From VAZQ01 sp036557665 (lineage in GTDB: Bacteria; Pseudomonadota; Alphaproteobacteria; Rhizobiales; Xanthobacteraceae): DNA of 64,000 bases. The position numbers and the translations under genes were made by a program. The stretch is taken from assembly GCA_036557665.1 (NCBI GenBank), contig DATBHG010000018.1, positions 48,781-112,780 of the forward strand, given 5' to 3'. This document shows, piece by piece, positions 24,413 to 33,103 of this stretch. The stretch's first letter is position 1. The number at the start of each line of letters is the position of its first letter. The notes beneath the pieces were generated by a model that made no database searches, was not told where the DNA came from, and saw nothing but the letters and a program-made list of their open reading frames with translations.

Positions 24413-27400
24413 ATGCCCGGCTTCGTGCACCTTCATGTGCATTCCTCCTACTCTCTGCTCGAAGGCGCCATTACGACCGCGCGCCTTGCGGAGCTCGCAA
24501 AATCCGATCAGCAGCCCGCCCTTGCACTCACTGATACCGACAATCTGTTCGGTGCCCTGGAATTCTCGGAGAAAATGGCCAGCGCCGGGATCCAGCCAAT
24601 TGTGGGCTGTGCACTCGGGATAGACTTTGCCGACCAGGACAATGTGACCAGGATCGGCGGCAATGGAGCAGCGCGCTTCGTGCCGCGGATTGTTCTCTTG
24701 GCAGCTCGGGACGCGGGCTATCGCAGCCTCTTGCGGCTTAACTCGCGCGCATTTTTCGATTCTGCCCCAGGCCAGCAACCCCATCTAAAGCTTGCGTGGC
24801 TAGACGAAGAAACGGAGGGGCTCATAGCGCTAAGCGGCGGGCCCAATGGTCCGCTGGATAGGGCACTCCTCGCCGGCCAGGCTGCGCTCGCAGAGGAGCG
24901 ATCCAAAACCCTGGCGCGCCTCTTCGGCGATCGCTTCTACATCGAGCTCCAACGGCACGGCAGCCCCGCCGAACGCACCACGGAGCCCGCGCTGGTCGAG
25001 CTGGCCTATGCTTGCGGCATACCGTTGGTGGCCACCAACGAGCCCTTCTTTGCTGGGCGCGATGATTACGAGGCACACGATGCGCTCATCTGCATCGCCG
25101 AAGGCCGGCTTCTGATGGATACGGACCGGCGTCATCTCACCCCAGAGCACCGATTCAAGAGCCGAGCAGAGATGGAGGCCTTGTTTGCCGATCTGCCCGA
25201 GGCGGTGGGTTCGACAGTCGAAATTGCTCGCCGCTGTGCTTTTCGCCCGCGCGTGCGCACGCCGATCCTGCCCCGTTTCTCGGTCGGCGAGGACAATCGT
25301 GCCATGGACGAAGCTCAGGCATTGCGCCAGCGCGCGCTGGCCGGTCTCGCGCGGCGGATCGATGCGCATGGAACCGCTCCCGGTGCTACGGCGCAGGATT
25401 ATCACGAGCGGTTGTCGTTCGAGCTCGGCGTTATCGAAGCGATGAAATATCCCGGCTATTTCCTGATCGTCTCCGATTTCATCCAATGGGCCAAGAACCA
25501 CGGCATTCCAGTTGGGCCAGGACGCGGATCGGGTGCGGGCTCGCTTGTGTCGTTCGCCCTAACGATAACCGACCTCGACCCTATTCGCTTCGGTCTCTTG
25601 TTCGAGCGCTTCCTGAATCCGGAGCGCGTATCGATGCCCGACTTCGATGTCGATTTTTGTCAGGACCGGCGCGATGAGGTCATCGGCTATGTCCAGGAAC
25701 GTTACGGCCGCGATCGGGTGGCACAGATCATCACCTTTGGGACACTGCAAGCGCGCGGGGTGCTGCGCGACGTCGGCCGCGTGCTGCAAATGCCTTATGG
25801 GCAAGTGGACAAGCTGTGCAAGCTCGTCCCCCAGAATCCGCTCAACCCGGTCACGCTCGCCCGTGCGATCGAGGATGAGCCCCGTCTGCAAGCAGCGCGT
25901 GACGCGGACCCGGTGGTAAGGCGCGCTTTCGACATCGCGCAAAAGCTCGAAGGTTTGCATCGGCATGCGTCAACGCATGCGGCCGGCATCGTGATCGGCG
26001 AGCAGCCGCTCACGGAAGTGGTGCCGCTCTACCGGGATCCGAAATCGCTGATGCCGGTGACCCAGTTCAACATGAAATGGGTCGAGCAGGCCGGCCTCGT
26101 CAAGTTCGACTTCCTTGGCCTGAAGACGTTGACGGTGCTGCAAACTGCGGTTGCGCTGCTGCGCAAACGCGGGGTTGAGATCGACCTGGCTATGATCCCT
26201 CTGGACGATCAGAAAACATACGCCGCTCTCGCGCGCGCCGAGGCGGTTGGCATCTTCCAGCTGGAAAGTCAGGGCATGCGGCGGGCCTTGCTCGACATGC
26301 GGCCCGATCGTTTCGAGGACATCATTGCACTGGTGGCGCTCTATAGACCGGGTCCGATGGCGAATATCCCGACCTATTGCGCTCGCAAGCACGGTCGCGA
26401 GCGGGCCGATTACATTCATCCCAAGCTCGAACCTGTCCTCCGCGAGACGTTCGGCGTCATCGTCTATCAGGAACAGGTGATGCAGGCGGCGCAACTGCTC
26501 GCGGGATACTCTCTGGGCGAAGCTGACCTGCTACGGCGCGCGATGGGCAAGAAGATTCGCAGCGAAATGCAGAAGCAACGCAGCCGTTTCGTGTCCGGCT
26601 GCGTGGAGCGCAGTATCGATCAAGGCCAGGCTGAGGCGATTTTTGAGCTGCTGGAGCGCTTTGCCGATTACGGCTTCAACAAAAGCCACGCCGCGGCCTA
26701 TGCGCTCGTCGCCTACCAGACCGCGTACATGAAGGCGAACTATCCGGTCGAGTTTCTCGCGGCGTCCATGACGCTGGACATGGGCAACACCGACAAGCTT
26801 TCCGAATTCAAGGTCGAAGCCGAGCGCCTAGGCGTCAAGGTCGAGCCTCCCTCGATCAATGAATCCGGTGCCGTATTTGAAGTAGAGGGCAACACGATTT
26901 ACTACGCGCTCGCCGCTCTCAAAGGCGTGGGACGCCAGGCCGTAGAAGCGATTGTCGAGGCGCGCGGCAATCAGCCATTCGGCGACGTTGCAGATTTTGC
27001 GGGCCGCATCAATCCGCGTGCGGTCAACAAGCGGGTGCTTGAGAGCCTGGCGGCCGCTGGAGCGTTCGATGTCTTCGAAGGAAACCGCGCTCGGGTATTT
27101 GCTGCGGCCGATGTGATGCTGGCCGCCGCACAGCGAGAGCACGAGGTGCAAACGAATGGGATCCTTGAGTTCTCATTCGGCTCGGCGAGAAGCTATGCAA
27201 TCCAGCTGGCGGATGTGGAGCCTTGGCTTCCCGCGGAGCGGCTGCAGAAAGAGTTTGAAGCCATCGGTTTCTTTCTTACCGGTCATCCGCTTGACGACTA
27301 CGCGGGCGTGATCAAGCACATGCACCTGCAGTTTTGGGCGGAATTTTCACGCAGTGTGCGGGCCGGCACGAGCACCGGTCGCGTGGGGGCGATAGTGCTC

Positions 27401-27868
27401 ACCCGAATGGAAAAGAGAACGCGCAATGGCGGCAAGATGGGCATCATCGGGCTCTCGGACCCGACTGGACACTACGAGGTCGTGGTTTTCTCCGAAGGCT
27501 TGCAACAGTTCCGGGATGTGCTCGAGCCAGGAACACCCGTACTTTTGAATCTAACCGCCGAATTGCAGGGCGACGACGTGCGTGCCCGTATCCAAATGGT
27601 CGAGCCGCTCGACCAAGCTGCCACCAAGCACTCCAAGAGACTGCGCATATTCCTGCGTGCTGAGGCTCCGATCGAGAGTGTCGCCAAAAGGCTCGAAGGC
27701 CAGCCCGGGGGTGCACCGCAGGACAAGGCTGATGGCGAGGTCGCCCTCATCTTGCTGCTGGAGGGGGTGGAGGTCGAGGTGAAACTGCCCGGCAGGTTCA
27801 AGATCTCGCCGCAGATCGCAGGGGCCATAAAGGCGGTCCCTGGCGTCGTGGCAGTCGAGGCAATGTAG
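24413..27868 (+). CDS. dnaE: DNA polymerase III subunit alpha (replicative)
   Basis: About 1151 residues, the catalytic subunit of the chromosomal replicase. The PHP domain opens with VHLHVHSSYSLLEGA; the polymerase active site includes GRGSGAGSLVSFAL and MPDFDVDFCQDRR, with the catalytic aspartates; YRPGPMANIP, YQEQVMQAAQLLAGYSLGEADLLRRAMGKK and FNKSHAAAYALVAYQTAY follow. A helix-hairpin-helix region, an OB-fold (VGAIVLTRMEKRTRNGGKMGIIGLSD) and a C-terminal tau-binding region complete it. This is the replicative DnaE1, not the ImuC/DnaE2 error-prone type. The ATG at 24413 begins right at the PHP motif; a TTG at 24362 would add 17 unconserved residues. It lies 114 bases after the SOS microprotein gene. 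Confidence 0.96.
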   Translation: MPGFVHLHVHSSYSLLEGAITTARLAELAKSDQQPALALTDTDNLFGALEFSEKMASAGIQPIVGCALGIDFADQDNVTRIGGNGAARFVPRIVLLAARDAGYRSLLRLNSRAFFDSAPGQQPHLKLAWLDEETEGLIALSGGPNGPLDRALLAGQAALAEERSKTLARLFGDRFYIELQRHGSPAERTTEPALVELAYACGIPLVATNEPFFAGRDDYEAHDALICIAEGRLLMDTDRRHLTPEHRFKSRAEMEALFADLPEAVGSTVEIARRCAFRPRVRTPILPRFSVGEDNRAMDEAQALRQRALAGLARRIDAHGTAPGATAQDYHERLSFELGVIEAMKYPGYFLIVSDFIQWAKNHGIPVGPGRGSGAGSLVSFALTITDLDPIRFGLLFERFLNPERVSMPDFDVDFCQDRRDEVIGYVQERYGRDRVAQIITFGTLQARGVLRDVGRVLQMPYGQVDKLCKLVPQNPLNPVTLARAIEDEPRLQAARDADPVVRRAFDIAQKLEGLHRHASTHAAGIVIGEQPLTEVVPLYRDPKSLMPVTQFNMKWVEQAGLVKFDFLGLKTLTVLQTAVALLRKRGVEIDLAMIPLDDQKTYAALARAEAVGIFQLESQGMRRALLDMRPDRFEDIIALVALYRPGPMANIPTYCARKHGRERADYIHPKLEPVLRETFGVIVYQEQVMQAAQLLAGYSLGEADLLRRAMGKKIRSEMQKQRSRFVSGCVERSIDQGQAEAIFELLERFADYGFNKSHAAAYALVAYQTAYMKANYPVEFLAASMTLDMGNTDKLSEFKVEAERLGVKVEPPSINESGAVFEVEGNTIYYALAALKGVGRQAVEAIVEARGNQPFGDVADFAGRINPRAVNKRVLESLAAAGAFDVFEGNRARVFAAADVMLAAAQREHEVQTNGILEFSFGSARSYAIQLADVEPWLPAERLQKEFEAIGFFLTGHPLDDYAGVIKHMHLQFWAEFSRSVRAGTSTGRVGAIVLTRMEKRTRNGGKMGIIGLSDPTGHYEVVVFSEGLQQFRDVLEPGTPVLLNLTAELQGDDVRARIQMVEPLDQAATKHSKRLRIFLRAEAPIESVAKRLEGQPGGAPQDKADGEVALILLLEGVEVEVKLPGRFKISPQIAGAIKAVPGVVAVEAM

Positions 27869-27956
27869 GTTTCAGCACCGATGACAGAGCAGTCCAGGAT
27901 CTGTCCATCCTCGTCGGCTTCCGATCAGCCCGTTCCCCTCGTGCCATCTTCCGTCC

Positions 27957-27985
27957 TTGCACGCGAAAACTCGTGCCTATATAAC
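27957..27985 (+). promoter_or_regulatory. Candidate rpsB-tsf promoter
   Basis: TTGCAC (27957-27962), 17-base spacer, TATAAC (27980-27985). It lies 110 bases before the rpsB start and is the best promoter-like sequence in the dnaE-rpsB gap. Confidence 0.45.
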
Positions 27986-28000
27986 GCACTATCTCACACG

Positions 28001-28026
28001 CGGACCAGAGGCCAAACGGCCGTCCG
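28001..28026 (+). promoter_or_regulatory. Hairpin in the rpsB 5' leader
   Basis: CGGAC-caga-GGCC-AAAC-GGCC-GTCCG folds as a nine-pair interrupted stem with an asymmetric internal loop and a 4-base loop. It falls inside the predicted rpsB leader. Leaders of rpsB in several bacteria bind S2 for feedback control; whether this one does is inference only. Confidence 0.3.
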
Positions 28027-28094
28027 GTAGCTCCTCACTGAGCGTTTGCGGAGGGGCTCGCAAGTCTGCGGCGGTTCAACCGGAGAAAGCAACA

Positions 28095-29087
28095 GTGGCT
28101 CTTCCCGAATTCTCCATGCGCCAGCTGCTGGAGGCCGGCGTCCATTTCGGCCATCAGGCCCATCGCTGGAACCCGAAGATGTCGGAATACATTTTCGGAG
28201 CCCGCAACAACATCCACATCATCGATCTCGCCCAGTCTGTGCCCATGATGCAGCGTGCCTTGCAGGCGGTGAGCGACACGGTGGCCAACGGGGGCCGTAT
28301 CCTCTTCGTCGGCACGAAGCGTCAGGCACAGGACGCGATTGCCGCGGCGGCGAAGAAGTCGGCTCAATATTACGTCAATTCCCGTTGGCTGGGCGGAACT
28401 CTCACAAACTGGAAGACGATTTCTCAGTCGATCTCGCGCCTGCGCAAGCTCGACGAGATGCTTTCCTCAGGCGCAGCCCAAGGCTACACCAAGAAGGAGC
28501 GCCTGACTTTGCAGCGTGAGCGGGACAAGCTCGACCGCGCGCTCGGCGGCATCAAAGACATGGGCGGCTTGCCCGACCTCCTCTTCGTGATTGATACCAA
28601 CAAGGAAGATATTGCGATCAAGGAGGCGCGCCGGCTCGGGCTGCCGGTCGCAGCCATTGTAGATACGAACTGCGATCCGAACGGCATCAACTATGTCGTG
28701 CCCGGCAACGACGATGCGAGTCGCGCGATCACCTTGTATTGCGACCTCGTCGCGAAGGCTGCCATAGACGGCATTTCGCGCGCCCAAGGGGAGCTTGGGA
28801 TCGATACCGGGGCTGCAGCCGAACCTACCCCGGAAGAGCTGCCTGCCGCCGTGGATGGACCCGGCTATGAAGTCTTGTCCGGGCCCCGCGGCGTTGCGGA
28901 CGATTTGAAAAAGCTCCATCACATGTCCCCTGCGATCGAAAAGAAGCTCAATGATCTGGGCATTTTCCATTTTTGGCAGATTGCAGGCCTGGGGCCGGAG
29001 GCCGCTCGCCAGATTGGCGAAGAAGTGGGACTCCCAGGGCGGATGGATGGATGGATCTCCCAGGCCAAGGAATTAACGGCAGAGTAA
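28095..29087 (+). CDS. rpsB: 30S ribosomal protein S2
   Basis: 330 residues, with the long C-terminal extension usual in Rhizobiales. The S2 core is clear: MRQLLEAGVHFGHQAHRWNPKM, FGARNNIHIIDLAQ, NSRWLGGTLTNWKTI, LPDLLFVIDTNKE, VDTNCDPNGINYVVPGNDDA. The extension ends with a helix-hairpin-helix-like HHMSPAIEKKLNDLGIFHFWQIAGL segment seen in alphaproteobacterial S2. The start is GTG 28095, set by GGAG about ten bases upstream and giving ALPEFSMRQLLEAG. First gene of the rpsB-tsf-pyrH-frr translation cluster. Confidence 0.96.
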   Translation: MALPEFSMRQLLEAGVHFGHQAHRWNPKMSEYIFGARNNIHIIDLAQSVPMMQRALQAVSDTVANGGRILFVGTKRQAQDAIAAAAKKSAQYYVNSRWLGGTLTNWKTISQSISRLRKLDEMLSSGAAQGYTKKERLTLQRERDKLDRALGGIKDMGGLPDLLFVIDTNKEDIAIKEARRLGLPVAAIVDTNCDPNGINYVVPGNDDASRAITLYCDLVAKAAIDGISRAQGELGIDTGAAAEPTPEELPAAVDGPGYEVLSGPRGVADDLKKLHHMSPAIEKKLNDLGIFHFWQIAGLGPEAARQIGEEVGLPGRMDGWISQAKELTAE

Positions 29088-29178
29088 GTTTATCGCGCCG
29101 GCGCGTGGACTGACGGCGTTCAGCATGGACCGCAGAATTGCCGGGAGCGCGAGGCGCGCCGTACAGAGGGTCGTATTC

Positions 29179-30099
29179 ATGGCAAATATCAGCGCGCAGA
29201 TGGTCAAAGAGCTGCGTGAGCGCACGGGGGCGGGCATGATGGATTGCAAGGGCGCCCTGAGCGATACCGGTGGCGACATGGAACAAGCCGTCGATCTCCT
29301 TCGGAAAAAGGGGCTCGCCAAAGCAGCCAAGAAAGCTGGCCGTATCGCCGCGGAAGGCCTGATCGGTGTAGCGGTCGACGGGCTCAAAGGAATCGTAGTC
29401 GAGGTCAATTCGGAGACCGATTTCGTTGCACGAAACGACTTGTTTCAGGGCTTGGTGAAGATGATCGCCAATGTTGGCCTCCAGGTCGGAGCCGATGTTG
29501 AGAAGATCCAGGCGGCCAAGGTCGGTAGCCTGAGCGTTGGCGAGGCGATTGCGGACACAATCGCCAAGGTTGGCGAGAACATGTCGCTGCGAAGGGCATC
29601 ATCCCTATCTATCGCCAGCGGCATTATGGGGGTCTACGTTCACAATTCGGTGGACGAGGGACTTGGGAAGATAGGCGTACTTGTCGGTCTCGAATCCGAG
29701 AGCAGGAGCGACGAGCTGAGGAGATTCGGCCGGATGCTCGCGATGCATGTCGCAGCATCCAACCCTCAGGCAATCGACGCCTCAGGCCTGCCGCCGGAGT
29801 TGGTACGCCGGGAGAAGGAGGTGCTGGCGGAGAAGTTTAGAGCTCAAGGAAAACCAGCCAATATCATCGACAAGATCGTCGAATCAGGTCTCAAGACTTT
29901 CTACACCGAGGTCTGCCTGGTCGATCAGCCGTTTATCCACGAGCCGGACAAGAGTGTAGCCCAGGCCATTGAACAAGCCGAGTCCGCTGCAGGAGTGCCG
30001 ATCAGAGTTGCAGGATTCATACGCTACGCTCTCGGCGAGGGCATCGATCGCCCCGACACCGATTTTGCGGCCGAGGTCGCTGCCGCGGGACGGGGGTAA
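29179..30099 (+). CDS. tsf: Translation elongation factor Ts
   Basis: 306 residues. Nucleotide-exchange factor for EF-Tu. The UBA-like N-terminus carries VKELRERTGAGMMDCKGAL and the central core has VEVNSETDFVARND, the TDFV motif that contacts EF-Tu. Two core subdomains follow, with LVDQPFIHEPDKSV near the end. The ATG at 29179 begins MANISAQMVKEL, matching the usual N-terminus. Lies 91 bases after rpsB. Confidence 0.96.
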   Translation: MANISAQMVKELRERTGAGMMDCKGALSDTGGDMEQAVDLLRKKGLAKAAKKAGRIAAEGLIGVAVDGLKGIVVEVNSETDFVARNDLFQGLVKMIANVGLQVGADVEKIQAAKVGSLSVGEAIADTIAKVGENMSLRRASSLSIASGIMGVYVHNSVDEGLGKIGVLVGLESESRSDELRRFGRMLAMHVAASNPQAIDASGLPPELVRREKEVLAEKFRAQGKPANIIDKIVESGLKTFYTEVCLVDQPFIHEPDKSVAQAIEQAESAAGVPIRVAGFIRYALGEGIDRPDTDFAAEVAAAGRG

Positions 30100-30140
30100 T
30101 CCGGCCGTGATCCAGCGGGAGGCACCCGGGATTGCGCAAC

Positions 30141-30857
30141 ATGGCTGACCCTCCTTACCGTCGCGTGATCATTAAGCTCTCCGGTGAGGCTCTCGTCGGT
30201 CCCGGCAATTTCGGAATTCATCAACCCACTCTCGATCGGATCGCAGCAGATGTAGTGGCCGCGCGCGGCAGTGGGGCGGGAATCGGGATCGTCATTGGCG
30301 GCGGCAATATTTTTCGCGGCGTAAGTGTCTCGAAGGACTGGCTCCCCCGTCCAACAGGCGACATGATGGGCATGCTCGCCACGGTAATGAACGGCCTGGC
30401 GCTCGAGAGCGCTCTGCAAAAAGCGGGCGCATCGGCGCGAGTAATGTCTGCACTGGTCATGCCCGACGTTTGCGAATCCTATGAACGAGGGCGGGCCTTG
30501 CGGCTGCTTGAACGCGGCCACGTTCTTGTCTTTGCCGGAGGTATTGGCAACCCGTTCTTTACGACGGATACGACAGCCGTCTTGCGCGCCGCCGAGATCG
30601 GAGCCGATGCTGTGTTCAAAGCTACGGATGTTGATGGGGTCTACAGTGCGGATCCGAAACAGGATGGAAGTGCCCTTCGATTCGAGCGCTTGACCCATGG
30701 CGAAGCCATCGCACGGAACCTCAAAGTCATGGATATTACCGCTTTCGCACTTGCTCGAGAGAGTCACATGCCTATCATCGTGTTCTCGGTTCGTCAGTCA
30801 GGCGCCATAGGCGCAGTGCTGCGCGGAGAAGGGCGGTTCACGGTGATCCGGGACTAG
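30141..30857 (+). CDS. pyrH: Uridylate kinase
   Basis: 238 residues, hexameric bacterial UMP kinase that makes UDP from UMP. Motifs: RVIIKLSGEALVG, GIVIGGGNIFRGV, GDMMGMLATVMNGLAL, FAGGIGNPFFTTDTTAVLRAAEIGADAVFKATDVDGVYSADP. Two starts are possible: ATG 30141 (MADPPYRR, like homologues) and TTG 30132, which has GGGAGG at a better distance of nine bases and would add three residues. It lies between tsf and frr as in most bacteria. Confidence 0.95.
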   Translation: MADPPYRRVIIKLSGEALVGPGNFGIHQPTLDRIAADVVAARGSGAGIGIVIGGGNIFRGVSVSKDWLPRPTGDMMGMLATVMNGLALESALQKAGASARVMSALVMPDVCESYERGRALRLLERGHVLVFAGGIGNPFFTTDTTAVLRAAEIGADAVFKATDVDGVYSADPKQDGSALRFERLTHGEAIARNLKVMDITAFALARESHMPIIVFSVRQSGAIGAVLRGEGRFTVIRD

Positions 30858-30905
30858 GGCGCATCTTAACGACTTTATTGGGGGATAACACCGATCGAGG
30901 TCATC

Positions 30906-31469
30906 ATGGCCACTCCAACACACGATCTTAATGAGCTCAAAAGACGTATGCAGGGGGCAATCCAGCTGTTAAAGCAGGAGCTGGGCGGACTGCGTACCGG
31001 CCGGGCCTCCGCGAGCTTGTTGGACCCAATTCAGGTCGAGGCCTATGGGACCCACATGCCGCTCAACCAGGTTGCCACAATCAGCGTGCCTGAGCCGCGA
31101 CTGCTATCGGTACAAGTGTGGGACAGATCGATGGTCCATGCTGTAGAAAAAGCCATTGCGGCCTCTAACCTGGGTCTCTCTCCTTCCACGGAAGGTCAGG
31201 TGTTGCGCTTGCGCATTCCAGAGCTCAACGAGGAACGCCGGCGCGAGCTCGTCAAAGTGGCGCATAAATACGCCGAGGCTGCTCGAGTTGCGGTGCGGCA
31301 CGTCCGACGCGACGGGCTCGACGTCCTCAAGAAGCTCGAGAAGGATCACAAGATCAGCGAAGACGAAGGCAAGCGATCTGCCGAGCAGGTGCAAAAGGCC
31401 ACGGACGAGGCAATCGCTGACATCGACAGAATGCTCGCTACTAAGGAAAAAGAAGTCCTCACCATATAG
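30906..31469 (+). CDS. frr: Ribosome recycling factor
   Basis: 187 residues, the expected length. With EF-G it splits post-termination ribosomes. Conserved blocks: LGGLRTGRASASLLDPIQVEAYG, MPLNQVATISVPEPRLLSVQVWD, KAIAASNLGLSPSTEGQVLRLRIPELNEERR and VRRDGLDVLKKLEKDHKISEDEGKR. No unusual features. Confidence 0.97.
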   Translation: MATPTHDLNELKRRMQGAIQLLKQELGGLRTGRASASLLDPIQVEAYGTHMPLNQVATISVPEPRLLSVQVWDRSMVHAVEKAIAASNLGLSPSTEGQVLRLRIPELNEERRRELVKVAHKYAEAARVAVRHVRRDGLDVLKKLEKDHKISEDEGKRSAEQVQKATDEAIADIDRMLATKEKEVLTI

Positions 31470-31479
31470 GTCTGTTGGC

Positions 31480-32235
31480 ATGTCCCAAGCTCAATCGTGT
31501 TGCGCCGGCCCCGTCGCCAATCTGGCAGTACCCCGGCATGTCGGGATCATTATGGATGGGAACGGACGCTGGGCGGCCGCGAGGGGTTTACCCAGAGGGG
31601 AGGGGCATCGGCGTGGTGTCGAAGCTCTGCGGCGAACAGTGCGCGCCGCGGGCGATCTCGGTATCCGCGTTCTGACCATATTTTCGTTCAGTGCGGAGAA
31701 CTGGACAAGACCGGCAGCCGAGGTCGGTGATCTGCTGGGGCTGTTGCGCCGGTTCATCCGGCACGACCTCGTTGAGTTGCATCGCAGCGGAGTGCGTGTC
31801 CGCGTTATCGGAGACCGCGCAAACCTCTCCACCGATATTCGGCTTCTGCTGGAAGAAGCCGAGCAGCTCACGAAGGACAACGAGAAGCTTGTCCTGGTGG
31901 TTGCCTTCAATTACGGGGCGCGACAGGAGATCGCGAGGGCGGCCCAACGGTTGGCATCAGCGGTTTCTGCCGGCGATATCGAGATAAGCGATATCACACC
32001 TGAGAAGCTCAGCAGTTGCCTCGATACTCCGGATCTGCCCGACCCGGATCTCGTTATTCGAACGAGCGGGGAGCAGCGGCTTTCAAATTTTCTCCTTTGG
32101 CAGGCTGCCTACGCCGAGCTGGTCTTTGTTCCTTGCTGCTGGCCCGATTTCGACCGAGCTACCCTCGAAAGCGCAATCGCCGAATATCGTGGCCGTGAAC
32201 GTCGTTTTGGTGGCTTGATCGCGGGTACGGGGTAA
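31480..32235 (+). CDS. uppS: Di-trans,poly-cis-undecaprenyl-diphosphate synthase
   Basis: 251 residues, a cis-prenyltransferase that extends farnesyl diphosphate with isopentenyl diphosphate to the C55 lipid carrier for peptidoglycan and O-antigen. HVGIIMDGNGRWA holds the catalytic Asp; FSFSAENWTRP, VAFNYGARQEI, PDLVIRTSGEQRLSNFLLWQAAYAELVF and the downstream WPDF complete the family pattern. ATG 31480 lies 10 bases after the frr stop. Dxr (isoprenoid precursor) and CdsA are in the same run. Confidence 0.96.
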   Translation: MSQAQSCCAGPVANLAVPRHVGIIMDGNGRWAAARGLPRGEGHRRGVEALRRTVRAAGDLGIRVLTIFSFSAENWTRPAAEVGDLLGLLRRFIRHDLVELHRSGVRVRVIGDRANLSTDIRLLLEEAEQLTKDNEKLVLVVAFNYGARQEIARAAQRLASAVSAGDIEISDITPEKLSSCLDTPDLPDPDLVIRTSGEQRLSNFLLWQAAYAELVFVPCCWPDFDRATLESAIAEYRGRERRFGGLIAGTG

Positions 32236-32283
32236 GCAAGGCGTGACAGGCACGCATCGGACGCATGGACCGAGGGGTTTCAG

Positions 32284-33099
32284 TTGCGTGGCGGTGAGCT
32301 TGTGTTGCGCGTCTGCTCGGCGCTGGTGCTTGCCCCGCTTGCGCTTGTGATCGCATACATCGGAGGGTGGCTCTTCGCTGCGTTCTGGGCGGCAGCAGCA
32401 ATCGGGATCTTTTGCGAGTGGGCTTTCCTGGTAACGCAGTCCCGGGTGCGGGCCGTGCTGGTCATGGGCATTACAAGCATTGCAGTCGCAGGTGCGGTTG
32501 CAGCGGCGGACCACGTTGCGTGGTCAATTGCCCTCCTGCTGGGAGCTACGCTCGGCCCGCTGGCGGTTCCGAAGCGAAGTCGGCGGCCATGGCTTGCAGC
32601 CGGCTTGCTTTACGCAGGCGCGGCTGCCGTTGCTCCTATCCTGCTACGCTCTGATCCTGCATTCGGATTTCTGTCGATCATTTTGCTGTTCGCGGTGGTG
32701 TGGAGCACGGACATCGTGGCCTATCTGATCGGACGTGCCCTCGGCGGGCCAAAACTAATGCCACGCGTGAGTCCTCGAAAGACCTGGTCGGGCGCCCTGA
32801 GCGGAACCGGAGCCGCCATCGTTGCGGCCCTGCTTGTCGCGGTCGCAGGTGGCCTCCCAGGCACCTTCCCGCTCGCGGTGCTTGCGTTCGCTCTGTCGGT
32901 GTCCGCCCAGGCAGGAGACCTGCTCGAATCGGCTCTCAAGCGCAAATTTGGGGCGAAGGATTCGAGCAATCTTATCCCTGGACATGGAGGCTTGATGGAT
33001 CGATTGGACGGGTTTGCCGCAGCCAGCTTCATGGCGGCGTTGATCGGTGTTGTCAGGGGTGGATTCGAGACGCCTGGGCGGGGGCTGTTGTTGTGGTGA
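32284..33099 (+). CDS. cdsA: Phosphatidate cytidylyltransferase
   Basis: 271 residues, integral membrane enzyme making CDP-diacylglycerol, the precursor of all phospholipids including the phosphatidylcholine made by Pcs. About seven membrane segments; the signature SPRKTWSGALSGT and the C-terminal KRKFGAKDSSNLIPGHGGLMDRLDG are the conserved CdsA motifs with catalytic aspartates. The start is TTG 32284. Ends 4 bases before dxr begins. Confidence 0.94.
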   Translation: MRGGELVLRVCSALVLAPLALVIAYIGGWLFAAFWAAAAIGIFCEWAFLVTQSRVRAVLVMGITSIAVAGAVAAADHVAWSIALLLGATLGPLAVPKRSRRPWLAAGLLYAGAAAVAPILLRSDPAFGFLSIILLFAVVWSTDIVAYLIGRALGGPKLMPRVSPRKTWSGALSGTGAAIVAALLVAVAGGLPGTFPLAVLAFALSVSAQAGDLLESALKRKFGAKDSSNLIPGHGGLMDRLDGFAAASFMAALIGVVRGGFETPGRGLLLW

Positions 33100-33103
33100 A
33101 TAC

